DNA of 64,000 bases, taken from Vicia villosa. Its lineage: Eukaryota > Streptophyta > Magnoliopsida > Fabales > Fabaceae. Shown here piece after piece: positions 19,428 through 31,740 of this stretch. Every line of letters begins with the position of its first letter. Position 1 is the stretch's first letter. The notes under the pieces are model-generated. The model saw nothing but the letters and a program-made list of their open reading frames with translations, did no database searches and was not told the origin of the DNA. The position numbers and the translations under genes are program-made. The stretch covers positions 22,323,915 to 22,387,914 of the forward strand of contig NC_081186.1 of NCBI RefSeq assembly GCF_029867415.1, in the 5' to 3' direction.

Positions 19428-21500
19428 TGTAACACCCTTCTAACCTTGCGGAATAATAAAATGAATTCATAGTAAAACATGTGAAAAAGATGCTACAACC
19501 TGCCAAATAACGTTCTAAAAATGTATGTCATGCCTTTCACGAGGAACTCAATAAATAATATTCACCAAAACATGATTAACACATCAGAAATAGTTCATAA
19601 GTTGAATAATATCAAAACATCAGTTATCAACTCCAAGAGGTTATCACCTCATAACTCAAAAAAATTATTCAACAAATAAAATTAAGAGTTTATCAAAGAA
19701 CTCTAAAATAAACGAGCATTCCCCCAGTGTTACAAGACCAGAGCATGACACCCTACACAACCGACACTAAACAGATTAACTCTATGAGCTATTCTTAGCT
19801 AGCACAAAAGTCGTTATTTCTCAATCTGAAAATGATCAACAGTAAGGGTGAGACATATTCACAATTAACAAATGTTATGAGTTCATAAACAATAAAACGT
19901 CATAAATACATTGTTCACCCTATCATACATATTCTAGATTTTAGAATTATTTTCACAACAATCCATATAATACAACCAAACACAATTCACCATACAACAT
20001 TATAACATTGGACATCTTCCATTCATGTTATAATAAGCATACATAATAATGCAATGAGACCCCATGCATGTGGTACCATTTCATGGGAATAACCCATCTC
20101 ACAGATCCAAACACCACCGGGATACGACCACCGCCAACTCACTAATTCCACACAATGGGAATTAGCTATCGTTGATCCAAACACCAATGGGATACAGCCA
20201 CAATATGAATATGAATGCATGCATCACAACTAGCATACATTGCATCAACACCAACATAAGATGAACACTATCATCAGAAATCAACTCACCGTAACAACTC
20301 CAAGCATAATGTATTCATGCTTCAATACAGATCAAACAATTACATTATACATATTCACACCGAGATATAACATCACCACATTGTCACATTCCACAAATTA
20401 TGCCCACAATGTATAAAACACACCACAAGGAATTTAATCGAGATTTTTTTTTCAAAATAAAATCGAGATACTTCTCATTAAACTAATTTATTAGATAGAA
20501 AATCGAATTATCTTTCAAACGCACAAAACGACGTTCAAAACAGACTTACGGTTTGAAGGTTACGAATTTTTGAAATATTTAATTTTTCCAAAAAGCTACA
20601 GTGTAACCGGTTACCAAAATGGCGTAACCGATTACACCCACGCAAACGTTAATATTTTCCAAAAAGTCTTCAGTGTAACCAGTTACAAGAAATAGCGTAA
20701 CCGATTACGCTTGACGTAACTCTATTCGCTATTTTTCAAAACAGCTGGTAATCGGTTACCGTAACCGGTTACCAGGTCGAAAACTCAATTTTCAGCAAGC
20801 AACACATAGTATAATCGGTTATCGTAACCGATTACACACCCCCCTGCAGCAGAAAAATCACCTTTTGACTGCAACTCAACTTTTCTAACTATCTCCATTT
20901 CGTGCCAATACAAAAACAACGCCAATACAAAGCCAAATTCAGTAATTTAAAACAATTCTATCATACAACAAGTCTATCTAACATCAAAGATCATTCACAA
21001 ACATTCATTTGCATTAAAAACATGAAATTGAACCAAAAAGTTTCAAAACCCCAAAATCTACAACACATATAATTGGGAAGAACTAACCCACCTAATCAAT
21101 CCTATCATTCATAAACTAATCAACTACCTAACTAATAATAAAATATACCACCAAATACCCTAATTTACCCTTAATGTAAAAAATAATTACCCTTACAAAA
21201 GCCCTTTATTGTAATTTGCTAAATCAAAGTTTTATTCCCACCAATCACATCTCCCCATTTTTCCAAGTGGCACTCCCCTTCTAATATTTCTATTGGGTGT
21301 TTCTTAATATCCATTGATTTTCACATTTTGGTCTTTTAATCGGGTAAACCATTTCCTCCTTTTATTTTATTTAAATTTCAATTACTAACTCTTTCCACAC
21401 TTTCCTCATCTCTCTCTCTCTCCCGTTCTCTTTCTTCCCTCTCTTTCCCCCTCAAACCCTAACACCTTCTTCACCATCTTTCTCCCTCATATCTATGGCC
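19428..21500 (+). repeat. Probable Ty3 chromovirus (Tekay/Del-like) LTR, boundaries uncertain
   Basis: Begins TGTAACACCC after a GAGATTTAGTAATCTC motif that I associate with the 3' end of Tekay/Del elements. The interior has the usual composition (20100-20190 GATCCAAACACCACCGGGATA repeated at 20175 as GATCCAAACACCAATGGGATA). It ends in a CT-rich leader-like stretch at 21410-21450. No interior, primer site or right boundary was found; a solo or truncated LTR is likely. Confidence 0.4.
20603..20835. promoter_or_regulatory. GTAACCGGTTAC palindrome pairs
   Basis: Eight 12-bp palindromes or near-palindromes of the type GTAACCGGTTAC / GTAACCGATTAC in four pairs: 20603 and 20624 (21 bp apart), 20675 and 20697 (22 bp), 20748 and 20761 (13 bp), 20811 and 20824 (13 bp). 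Clustered paired palindromes suggest protein-binding sites in the LTR U3. Confidence 0.6.
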
Positions 21501-21684
21501 ACCATCACCTCCAATGAAAAAACTAATTCCATCTTCGTATTCTTCATCCCACGGGCTTTCTAATGAACCGGTTAGATTTTTGTTTCAATGGGTTTAAAAA
21601 AGTAGCCATGTTATCGATTCTGATATGCACACAAAATAAACATGACAATATTCAATTAATTGTTCACTTTCTGAATAAATTTAG

Positions 21685-24600
21685 GTTGGCGTAGACCCAA
21701 GGCCAGTCATGAGGGAAACATATAACATGTTTAAAGATGGTGGAGATCCTAAAAACGTATGCTCAACGATTCCTTTGAAGATTTCATTGTCAAAAAATGC
21801 TTTTGACAATTTTAATAGAGCTATTTCTGGTAGTTTCATTTTCTCATGCAATTTGACACAATGAAATGATTTACCTGTGTAGCTTGTATCTGCAATCTCT
21901 AATAGCAGAGAAAAAGAAATTTTTTTATGCTTCACTATATGCCGGCTATTTTACGAATATCAGATATTCCTATAACTTTCAAGATGGCTTGTGTTTTTTA
22001 TGAGTTTTGTTCAATTTTAAAAGGGCTTCTGAATGCTTGTAAATGGTTTTTCCATGTGTAAAATGAAAGTGTTGCTGCAAAAGTTCATATAGTAGCTGAT
22101 TCGGTCGAATTTTCCTACCGATGTTATTTTGTTTTGTACAGGTTTGTGGTGAAATGAACTTGGAGTTGGAATGAATAGATAAGTCATTGAAAATAGTCAT
22201 TGCACTGTGTCGTGATTGTTTCTGGTGGATTCTTCCTTGATCATTCTTTTTTGTATACAAATTTCATTAAGTATATGGTTTTAACAGGTGTTGTTATTGC
22301 CATCATGGGTGTCAATGGTGCCGGAAAAACGTAACTACTTCATTTTTGTTATTTATTTTCATGTCTTAAGCAAATTTAAATATTTTCCTTCTTCTCCAAG
22401 TTTCAAATAGGTTTCTAATGCTTTTTCCAATGATTTCTTCTTCCATTTTATAGTTGAAGAGTGTGCTTGACTCTTGTGAGGATGATAATGAGGTTATCCA
22501 AGATGATATGAATGATGATTTCATGCAAAATAATAAGTATTATGATATTGGCAGTGAGGTAAGTGAGGTGTTGCTTGATATATGCTGTTAAGATTTTGAC
22601 GACTATAACTTACCGGCATGGATTTGTGATAGAATAGTTTTGTTTTCATGAGCAATCATTATCAAGGATCCTCAATATGTTAAGATTTTATTCTTTTGTT
22701 TTTTATATTGTAATAGATTGAGTTATGAGCTATGACAGGAAGATTTCCATGCCGAATTAAATGTTGCTGCTGTAATGGAGGACCCGGTCATTTTTATATG
22801 CTGGAATAGTGGATGCGCTATTAGTACCCCTACATCAGATCAGTGTAGCAACCTGCCCTAAAAATTAATGATTTAGAGTCGCCACCTATTCTACCAAGGC
22901 GAATAGGAAACCCTACGCAGTTTAGAGATCGGGGTAAGATTATTATAATCAGGTCGAGGGAAGGTGTTAGGCACCCTCAACCCTTTCCTAAGGTTTTATG
23001 TTCGAAGTAAATATTTATGGCTAAATGTTAATGTTTAATAGCTAAGGAAGTGAAAGGGCGAAAGGTGAGATTTGAACTGAATTAGGGTTTAGGGGAAGGG
23101 GACTCGCCTTGGTTATCCAAGTGCCTACGTATCTCCTTAGGGAGAATCAGAGTCAACGTAGTTCGGGCACAGGGTTGTACGCCTTAGAATTGATTATGGA
23201 GGTGTTTGAAGGCTTTTTGAATGGCCTTGTCGCAGTTGTTGAAATACGAAGTTCGCAAGGTATTTTGAATTACCTTATCGTAGTTTTGAACATCGCAGTG
23301 TTGCATAGATGAATTTTGTAGTTCCGTGGTTTAGTGTGTTTTAGATGGCATACAACCCTGGTTTTAATATGTTACCGTTAGTTGCAATGATCAATAGGTT
23401 TGATCATTATAGTTAATGGATTAAATAATGTATTGCTGGTTGCTCTGATCGATAGATTCGATCGTCCCAGACAGCAAATGAGGTGTATTTTAATCTCATA
23501 TAATTTAAATTATTTATCGTTATCCCTCATAATCAATAGGTTTGATTACTACACGATAACGAGTTAAGTATGCTAATCATTGTAACCAATAGATTTGGTT
23601 AGAACCATTTAGCAAAATAAAATGTATTTTATTATTGGATTTGATTAATTAAATTAATCGATTATTAATCATTGCGACCAATAGATTTAGTCGGAACGAG
23701 TAACAAATTAAATCCTAAAAACTTTGGCCAAGTGGTCAGTGGGATTGGTCAAACCCTAATGTATTGGTCATTTTAATAGGGTTTTGTGATTATAATAATT
23801 TGAACCAATTAAACAAATTAAATCGACATAAACTAAATCGACATAAATGGAATAATCGGGATAATCTTAATTAATCATGACCCTATTCCTATTTATGTAT
23901 TCTAACCCTAATTTTAAAAAAAATCAAATATATTCATATTAATATGTATTTAAACAATTATATAAATAACATGAAAAAATAAAATAATAAAAGAAATCTG
24001 GGGCGAGATCCTGTGTGTTAGCTCCCTGGGTGTCCATGGTACTCCTCCAGTCCCTGATGCGTTGGATTGTATGATGACCTGATCTGATGGTGGTGAATTA
24101 AAGAGCATACGATGGGCGAATTAAAGAGCATACCGACTTCCCTCATTACCACGCGCCCCACTTATACTTGTTGTTCATATACTGCAAACAAAAATATATA
24201 TTAAAATTAAACCAAAGTAAATTGAATTAAAACAATTCGCGCCCCTCGCCCTTCTTCTTCTCCGCGTAGCTTTTTCTTTTTCTGCAAATATGAAACGCTT
24301 TGGCCACGGTTTCTTGGTGTTTCCATAACCCCTGCAAATTTGAATCTCACAAAATACCACCGATAAATAAAATCTAAAAGCATGGATCGATTGTAAATCA
24401 TGTTCTGAACACGATGGTACCATTAACTCGGGCTAATTTCACCTCTAACATAATGTCCCCAAATTAAAGCTTCAAAACCTAACAATGGTGAAACCATGAA
24501 TCTGCACAAAAACTTCAATTAAATGGTTCTAAAATATTCCAAGCATGATTATGAGTATGAATATACGGTTAAACTATACTTGCAATGCATAAGTTCCCAG

Positions 24601-25865
24601 AATTGAAAGTTTCAAAGGGAAGCCCAAACAGTGACGAATCGGTGGCAATTCAGAGGGTTCTGAGTTTGGAAAACGGTCGGGACACACTCAGAAACGTCTC
24701 AGAAACATGTTTTGATCGATATGATTCCTGGAATTGGTCTTAATCCTTGAATTCGATTTTCCTTCTTTCTTGAGTTTTTTTTTCTTTTTCACGGTTTTGG
24801 AGGCATACTGACTGCACAGAACCCTTCTTTTTTCCGCCCCCTGGTTGTAAGAAAATGGTCTAATTTATATTGGAAAAAAAAAGGTCAAATTAGAAAAGGT
24901 AAATAATTAAAATAGGAATCAAGATTTATGATAAAATTAATATAAAAAATATTTGCTTTGATTTTTTCTATATAGGTACAGAAAAATCAAATCAAAGACT
25001 TTAGTGTCAATTGATTTAAATCAAAAGCTACCATTTTAATATCTTTTTGAATTTTTACTATTCTATTAATTAAATCAAGATTTTAATAAAAAATAATATA
25101 TAAACAAAAGTTAAATAATAAAAACGAAAATTAATAATAAAAACGAAAATTAATAATAAAAACTTAAAAAGTACAATTTCAATTATTTTTTATAATTTTT
25201 AAATATAAATGGAATCAAAGTTAATAACTGATAAAAAGTAAAAAATATCACAAGTGAGGTTTGAACCCATGATCTTACACTTAAAAGTCTCACCTCTTTA
25301 TCAATTGTGCTGACTCATTTATTTGTGATAAGAAACCACTTGTAAGTATACAAAGGTCAAATTTTTGTTACAAATAATCTAAAGTAAACTATCTTATATT
25401 TTTTAAATAAGCAAAATTTTATTACCGTTGAAATGTTAGTATAAATAAATCCAAAATCTTGCAAAACCCAAAGTTTAAGCTGATTTAAATGTTAGAATTA
25501 AGGCGGGCAAATTTTGGGGTATGACAATCAGTTTCGAGGTAATTTTCTATTTGTTCTTTCTTTTGAATTTCTTATAACTATCTAGCTCTTTAGCATTGTC
25601 TTGCAATGTCTAACGGCATATTGTGTTGGTTTTGGTGTTTATAAATAGGTGATGGTATTGTTGTAAAAGGACAAGCTTACGAAGTTCGTAGTATTTGTGT
25701 ATATGGGAATTGCGCTCTAGCCATTTATAGTGATGTTCAAGCTGTTCGTCAAATGCCAGTTAGCAAAAAGAGACCAGGATGATCTATCTTGGGAATATGA
25801 TGTTGCAATGCATTCCATAGGGTCTCTGCTGAAAAAGTATGCAAGGAGAAATGATGCTGTCAAGT
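21685..25865 (+). pseudogene. Fragmented multi-exon gene of unknown family, split by solo LTR
   Basis: Four exon-like pieces with AG/GT borders. 21685-21756 encodes VGVDPRPVMRETYNMFKDGG and more. 22288-22330 carries a P-loop (IAIMGVNGAGKT). 22454-22558 is an acidic stretch (EDDNEVIQDDMNDDF). 22739-22843 plus 25532-25538 is one exon split by the solo LTR. 25649 onward (VVKGQAYEVRSICVYGNCA) is cut at 25866 by an Ogre-type LTR. The last three pieces agree in splice phase (0, then 1) and read open across each other, which supports a real gene. The P-loop piece ends in a phase that does not fit the next, so it may belong elsewhere. It could be captured or transposon-encoded. I do not recognise the family. 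Confidence 0.4.
22844..25526 (-). mobile_element. Solo LTR, Ogre/Tat type
   Basis: 2,683 bp, plus-strand TGTAGCAACC to GGGGTATGACA; on the minus strand it starts TGTCATACCCCAAAATTTGC, as do the other Ogre-type LTRs here. It is flanked by a perfect 5-bp duplication ATCAG (22839-22843 and 25527-25531) with no interior. This is the signature of LTR-LTR recombination after insertion. It carries the GAGTCGCCACC box near its end and a tRNA-like box B at about 25258-25268. Confidence 0.85.
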
Positions 25866-26597
25866 TGTAATACGGTGAACTGACTTTTATTTTTATAAGC
25901 AACAATGTTGCGGTGAGCAAGATTCGCCACCGACTTTTATTTTATCCAATTAGGAAAGGTATAAAAGAACAGGAAAGACCTTTTTTGAAAAGAGATTGAG
26001 TTCGGGGGTAGGTTATGAAAAGGGAAGGTGTAAGCACCCTTTTCATCCGTAGTTATCTACGGGCTCTTAGTTGCTTAGCTCACTTTGTTTGTTTGAAATG
26101 TTTGAAAAGTGTCGTGTGTGTTTGGAAAAACAATTTGATTCTGAGAATGTCTGAAAAGACAAATGTTAGAAAACATGGTGTGAAAAGCGTTTGATTTGAA
26201 TTGTTGTGAGCAAGCACTTAAGAGCTACCTACCCTAAGTTCGAAAGGTCTTTCCCATAATTTAAAGTTTTCCTTGGGCGATAGTACTATCCATACCATTT
26301 GAGGGTAGGTAGTCTTATACATTGGATGTGCGGGTCATTGAAGGGTCATCGGATGGTCATAGAAGGCAACATGTAAGGACGTCTTAGCATTCGAAGGAAC
26401 GATCATCATCTTATCGTAGGCAACTCGAAGGGACTATGATGACATTAATCGGAGGCAACCTTGCTAAGACATCCCTACGTTCGAGGGACTTGACCATTAT
26501 TTTCCGAAAGGCAACTGAGAGGGGAAACCCTAAAGGTGAGTGCGTGCAAGTGTGTTGTATTCAGTTATTTATTCTTGGAATTAGTGAACTAACGGTT
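25866..26597 (-). mobile_element. Level-1 Ogre-type element: 3'-terminal part of its 3' LTR
   Basis: Plus-strand TGTAATACGGTGAACTGACTT is the reverse complement of the LTR end at 30523-30541, and the CGCCACCGACTTTTATTTTATCC segment also matches. The LTR resumes at 58216 after the nested level-2 element, giving an LTR of about 3.55 kb. This end cuts the exon at 25649-25865. Confidence 0.8.
26593..26597. other. Target-site duplication CGGTT, left copy
   Basis: CGGTT directly before the level-2 LTR start at 26598; right copy at 58211-58215. The match can be extended to ACGGTT if the last A of the right LTR is counted. Confidence 0.7.
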
Positions 26598-29500
26598 TGT
26601 CATACCCCAAAATTTGTCCATACTATTTCTCTTGTTCAAACTCAAGTCAAGGCACATGGTTCAAAGACACCCCTCCTAAACAAAGGTTCAAGAAACTAGG
26701 GTTTTTGTTGATTCTAAGAAAATCAATGGATAAAAATCTCCAAGGCATCCCATATGGCTTATGACATTCCAAACTACCTTCATGACTAAATTCAGGGCTC
26801 AATTCAAAGAGTGGACCACTCAGTTACTCAAAAAGGCAACAGTCGACTGATTTGACCTAAAAGTCAACTGTGGTCAAAGTACAGTCAAAACTCCTAATTT
26901 TTTTTGTCAACATCCTTGTATTAAGGTATAATTCACCATTTGATCAAGAATTGATCATGGTTCATCAAGGAAAGATCGGAAATCAACAATTCCAAGAGTT
27001 TCTAAATTAGGGTTCCTAAGTAAAAGTCAACTGAACTTTGACCAGACATATCTCTCTCATACTTTCTCAGAAATTCCTCAACCAAAGCTCATTCTCAAGG
27101 AATTTTAATTCTCTACAACTTTGATGTTGGGTCCAAGATCCAGAAATGCTTACGCATAAGAGATATGAGCCAATACATTACAGGTCCTTCTAGAAGATCG
27201 CAAAAAGCTGTTTTTTGTCAAAGCCAATATCATCAAGATAAAATCCCCAAATGGGAAAAAGATTCCAAAGTGGCTTGTAGAGGACATCTTGAGGTTTCCA
27301 AAAAGTCCTAGAACACCTCCATATGATAAATATTGAATGAGTTATGGCTTGTACAAGTGGGGCGATTTTGAGAAAAACGCATAAAAGGCAAAGTAATGAA
27401 GTTTGATGTTTTGAGCTATTTGGGCCTAGTTTTCTGACTTTAAACTTACCCATGGACTAAGTCAAGACCTCTAAGTCTATTATTTTATTTTATTTTATGA
27501 CTTATTTATATTTATATGGATTTTTATTCATTTAAATGATAAATAAATAAAATAAAATATAAAATAAATAGATAAAATCATAAATGATGGTTTGAATATT
27601 TTCTAGAAGCAAAAGACCAGATTTAGAGGGCAAAAAACGTGTGGTAGCTTGATTGGATTTATTGAGTATTAAAATAGAAAATATCTTTTTAAAATCAAAT
27701 TCCAATCTTGTGATTTGAAGAGATTTGAATCCAAATTTCCTAACCTAATTTGTGTTCTATATATATGTAATTCATGCCAAAGCAAAAAACAAGGATTGCA
27801 GGCAAAAAAATTGTGGAAGAGGACTGTTAACAGAACCGTGTTCAAGAAGAAAAAAAAACGTGATATAAGGGAGGGAGCACAATCGTTTGAGGAACAATTG
27901 AAGCCATTCTAAGGATTCAGAATGAACTTTTGACACTCTCTGAAGCAGATACAAGCATCGCAAGCGTCTAAGGTATCGTGTATCGTCATCCTCACGTTTA
28001 CGGTTTACTCGTCTTTTCAAATTTTCGATTACGGTGATTCATGAAGCATAAACTGTTTTTGATTACATGGTTGTGTTTATATCAATATATATTATGTTTC
28101 TAGATTGGTTATGTGAAGTTTAAATGCAGGAAACACAAGTTGCCATTGTTAGGTTTCGAAGCTTTTAAATTGGGGCTTTGCAAACCGGACAAAATTAGAC
28201 AAAACTAGGACTATAGCCATGATCAGGAGGCGAATCCGATTCGTTCTATGTATTTATCTTGAATTTATAGCATATATTGTGGATTTTCAAAGATTGCATG
28301 TCTATGGGAACACCACAAAACCGTGGCTGAATATTGGTTCACGTTTGCAGAAATCCATGAGGAAGAAGAACAGTAAAAGGCGCACTGATTTTATTTTAAA
28401 ACTTTTACGTCGTTTGATGATTTATGTAGGATACGCTTCAATTCAATAACAACAAGTGACATTCGCTTAGTTGGCGAACCCGCTGCTATGACATGTGTGA
28501 GGGCCTGGGTTCGAACCCTACCCTCGACGCGTTATATTTTGCTAATTCGTATGATCAAAGTTGTTTGCAGGTCCCACGCGACAGCTCTATACGTGATCAT
28601 GCTGCACCCTCATGCTAACAGCCCTCAGATCAAGGCTAAGCAAGATCCAACGTACCAGAGCTTGAGGATGTACCATGGACTCTCAAGACACTCCCACACG
28701 GGAACATAAGCTGAGTGTTTCTATTTTTATTTTTTTATAACATAGTTTTTTATTTATTTGTTTATTTATTCTTTCAAAACCTTTTTTTTCTATTTTAACA
28801 AATTTAGTTATAAATTTCTTCTTTTCTCAAAAACATTAAATTTAAAAATATCTATTTTAATTGATTTAAATAATTAAATGTTTAGATTAATTATTTAATT
28901 GTTTGATTAATTTTCAATACTTTTATTAATTGATTAAAAAATGTATATTAGGGTTAGATATTTAATCGAAATTTTATTTTCACCGATTTAATTAATTAGG
29001 TTAAAAAACCAATAATTAATTAATTTGATTTTTTTTATTATTCTATTAACCAGGGTTAACTTGTGCCCTAATCAGGGCTTGCGAAGATCATGCCTACACT
29101 AAAATTTTCTTATTTCTTTGTGCGTCCTTTTCAGGGTTATTTTCAGATGCTGTCCGATTACGCGCCATGTCTTTCACAAAGCTAAGTCTCGATTCAACTT
29201 TCTTTATTATTTAACCTTTTCTTTTTTATATTTATTACAATATTATTTATGCCTTTTAATTTTTTAATCATTTATTTTGCCCTGCTAATTTAAAAGAACT
29301 GTCCATACACTCACTTCCGATTATTTTCCTGTTAATTCTTAGATGTTCAGAGTCAATGCTCGAGGCAACCTCCGACTATCAACCTTATCAATCAAAGCTA
29401 AGTTTCTATATTTATTTTCTTTCTTTTTTCTTTTTTTTTTATTTTGATTAGGGTTAACCATACCTGCCATTGAATTGATAATGCACTCACCCCTTTTTGG

Positions 29501-30541
29501 TTTCTATTTTTCCAACCTTTTTAGGGTTTGCCAACCGCCAAAGCTCAAATAGTCAGTAACCCTAAAACTCTAATCTCTTTTATTTTTCTGCCTAATTATT
29601 ACTTATGTCAAACCCGCTGGTTTCTTTTTCCCTTCCACATATTCTTATGTATTTGTTCCTGGTTTGTATTGTTTGGCCTTAAAGGCACTTAGGACTGTTT
29701 TATATTTTCTGCCATGGTTAGTAATTTAGGGAGTGCAACCTTGAACTGAATTAGAGCCATTTAATTACAATATAATATATTTCGAATTGAATCACATGAT
29801 TGTTGCACCCACGCACACTTTTTTTGGTAACCTCTTTTGCTGCCTGTTGCCTGTTGCCTTGTGTTTCTTTTGCAGAATAGCCATGTCCCTCGAATACGAG
29901 GATACCTCAGCCATGTTGCCTCGATTAATGCAAAGATCATAAGTCCCTAATGATGCTGCCTTCGATACACTAATATGATCTCGTCCCTCGGAAGTTGCCT
30001 ATGTAAGGCTGAGGTGTCCTCTGGTTGCCTAACGAAAGGCTATTCTGATCCTTCCCTTAGACTACCTGCCTCTCTATGGCTAGGGACAGTCTTAGGCGAA
30101 CGATAACTCGATGACCCGTTAACATCCAAACGAAAGGCTTCCTGCCTTCTTATGGCATGGATAGACCCTTTCATCCTGAAAGGCTAAAGAACATTTTTCA
30201 TCTAACCAGGTAATTGCTCCTAATTGCCTTGCTCTAAAAGATCTTTTTCTACACTTTTTTCATAAACCTTCAAATATGGCTACGCTCATTTACGAGCTAA
30301 AGGCCGTAATCTCTTCTTCTACATTTCTTTCAAAAGAGCAAAGCAATTAAGAGCCCATGGAAAACCATGGATGCAAAGGGTGCCTTACACCTTCCCTCTG
30401 CATAATTACCCCCCGAACTCAGTTTTTATTTAAAAGGTTTTTCCTGTTCTTTTATACCTTTCCTAATTGGATAAAATAAAAGTCGGTGGCGACTCTTGCT
30501 TAACCGCGACATTTCTTTAAAAGTCAGTTCATCGTATTACA
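26598..30541 (+). repeat. 5' LTR of level-2 Ogre-type element
   Basis: 3,944 bp, TGTCATACCCC to GTATTACA. LTRs of several kb are characteristic of Ogre elements. TATA-like TATATATAT at 27758-27766. A tRNA-like stretch with a perfect box B (GGTTCGAACCC) lies at 28508-28518. Toward the end are the GTTGCCT / GTCCCTCGAA repeats (29880-30130) and the GTCGGTGGCGACTC box. Confidence 0.85.
28460..28530 (+). promoter_or_regulatory. tRNA-like island with Pol III box B in Ogre-type LTR
   Basis: A TAGTTGGCGAACCCGC segment and the box B GGTTCGAACCC (28508-28518) lie about 35 bp apart in sense orientation. Not a tRNA gene: no acceptor stem or anticodon arm can be folded from it. Equivalent islands are at 56246-56309, 59150-59230 and 25250-25310. 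Confidence 0.4.
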
Positions 30542-30545
30542 GAAC

Positions 30546-30563
30546 TGGCGACTCTGCTGGGGA
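30546..30563 (+). other. Primer-binding site, tRNA-Arg type
   Basis: TGGCGACTCTGCTGGGGA, 4 bp after the LTR end. tRNA-Arg priming with this sequence is a hallmark of Ogre elements. Confidence 0.85.
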
Positions 30564-31740
30564 TTATTTTCTTATAAAAGAGGGGTTACCTTAAAAGCTT
30601 AGGATTCACTTAAATTTTTTCTACTGTTTGCTTTGTTTGTTTTATTTTTCAGGGTTGTTTTGGGAATAAATGAAGGACGAATCCTACACCCGGACTCAAG
30701 AACACTTAAGTTAGGAGCGGCATAGTCATGGAGACCTCCCTTGTGCATGCTTGGGATTGGTCAAAATGAAGTTCGCACTTGAGTTAGGCCTCCACTGGTT
30801 ATTGTGTACCTCTTTTGCATGAGAGAGGTTTACGCATGTATCTTTGGGTGCGTCGGAGCTCAAGGACCTTTAGTCACCTTTAACCCATCTTAACTTTTAG
30901 GAACGTAGTAAGAGGGATATTCTTGGTGCATGCCAAGTTATGGTCGCGACCCGATACTACAGCTCAGATAGGTTTCTTCCTAAAGTATCATTGTGTGGTA
31001 TGCATGTACCATGTTCGAGGGTGCTTTAGAGGGGGCTGTCAATTCTGAGTAACTTGGTAAAACCCGTTTTTGAAATCATCCTTATCCTTTGAAGTACCTT
31101 TGGGAAGGGTATCTCACCTGGTCAAACTCCACGCAAGCCAAGCCTAAGGAAATTGTGTGACTTGTGTGACTTGTTTATGTTTGCTACTAACCTTCGTTTC
31201 CTTGCAGGTTTTGTTAAGAGGACTTGTTTGTCCTTACTATCTCACGCTGTGCCTAATGAACTGCATTCGCATGACATCATGACATCATGACATCATAAGC
31301 ATAACATGATTTAAATAACCCTTTCAAGGATCTTAGGGATTTAGGGCGCACAATTTCAAGGACTCCTATCAAAGACTGATTTCCTAATCAAGGGGCAAGA
31401 GGATTTATTTTCCTCTGGCCACACACCTTCCAATTCAAAGACTCAGTACCTAGCAAGGGGCAAGAGGATTTATTTTCCTTTGGCCTTGTACCTTCCAATG
31501 CAGAAATATCCCGAATCAGAGGCGATGACCCACTCGATATGGTGAGCTTGATTCCTAAAGAAGGACGCTTAAAAACGAAAGCCAAGGTTCTTCAGACGAA
31601 GCTGTGACTGATTAAATTTCTAATGTTGCTAGCTAAATTCCTTAAAGATCCTTGAAAATATTGCATTTGCATTCATAACATCGCATAGCAGGTTTCTTAC
31701 AATAGGTTCCTCATCCTTCCTCGCTGTTTATTTCAGCATC
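30564..31740 (+). other. Ogre-type 5' leader, non-coding
   Basis: 1.2 kb between primer site and gag, no ORF. Holds an 8-bp tandem repeat GACATCAT x3 (31271-31296) and a duplicated segment GGGGCAAGAGGATTTATTTT at about 31392 and 31457. Confidence 0.55.

Noticed and set aside
21495..21563. ATG with CT-rich leader as a gene start
   Set aside because: Frame stops after 22 codons; the leader-like stretch may belong to the LTR ending near here.
22288..22330. ABC transporter or other P-loop ATPase gene
   Set aside because: Only one 43-bp exon-like piece with a P-loop; the phase does not fit the next exon and no second ATPase motif is seen.
28460..28530. Possible tRNA gene
   Set aside because: Box B is perfect but no acceptor stem, D arm or anticodon arm can be formed.
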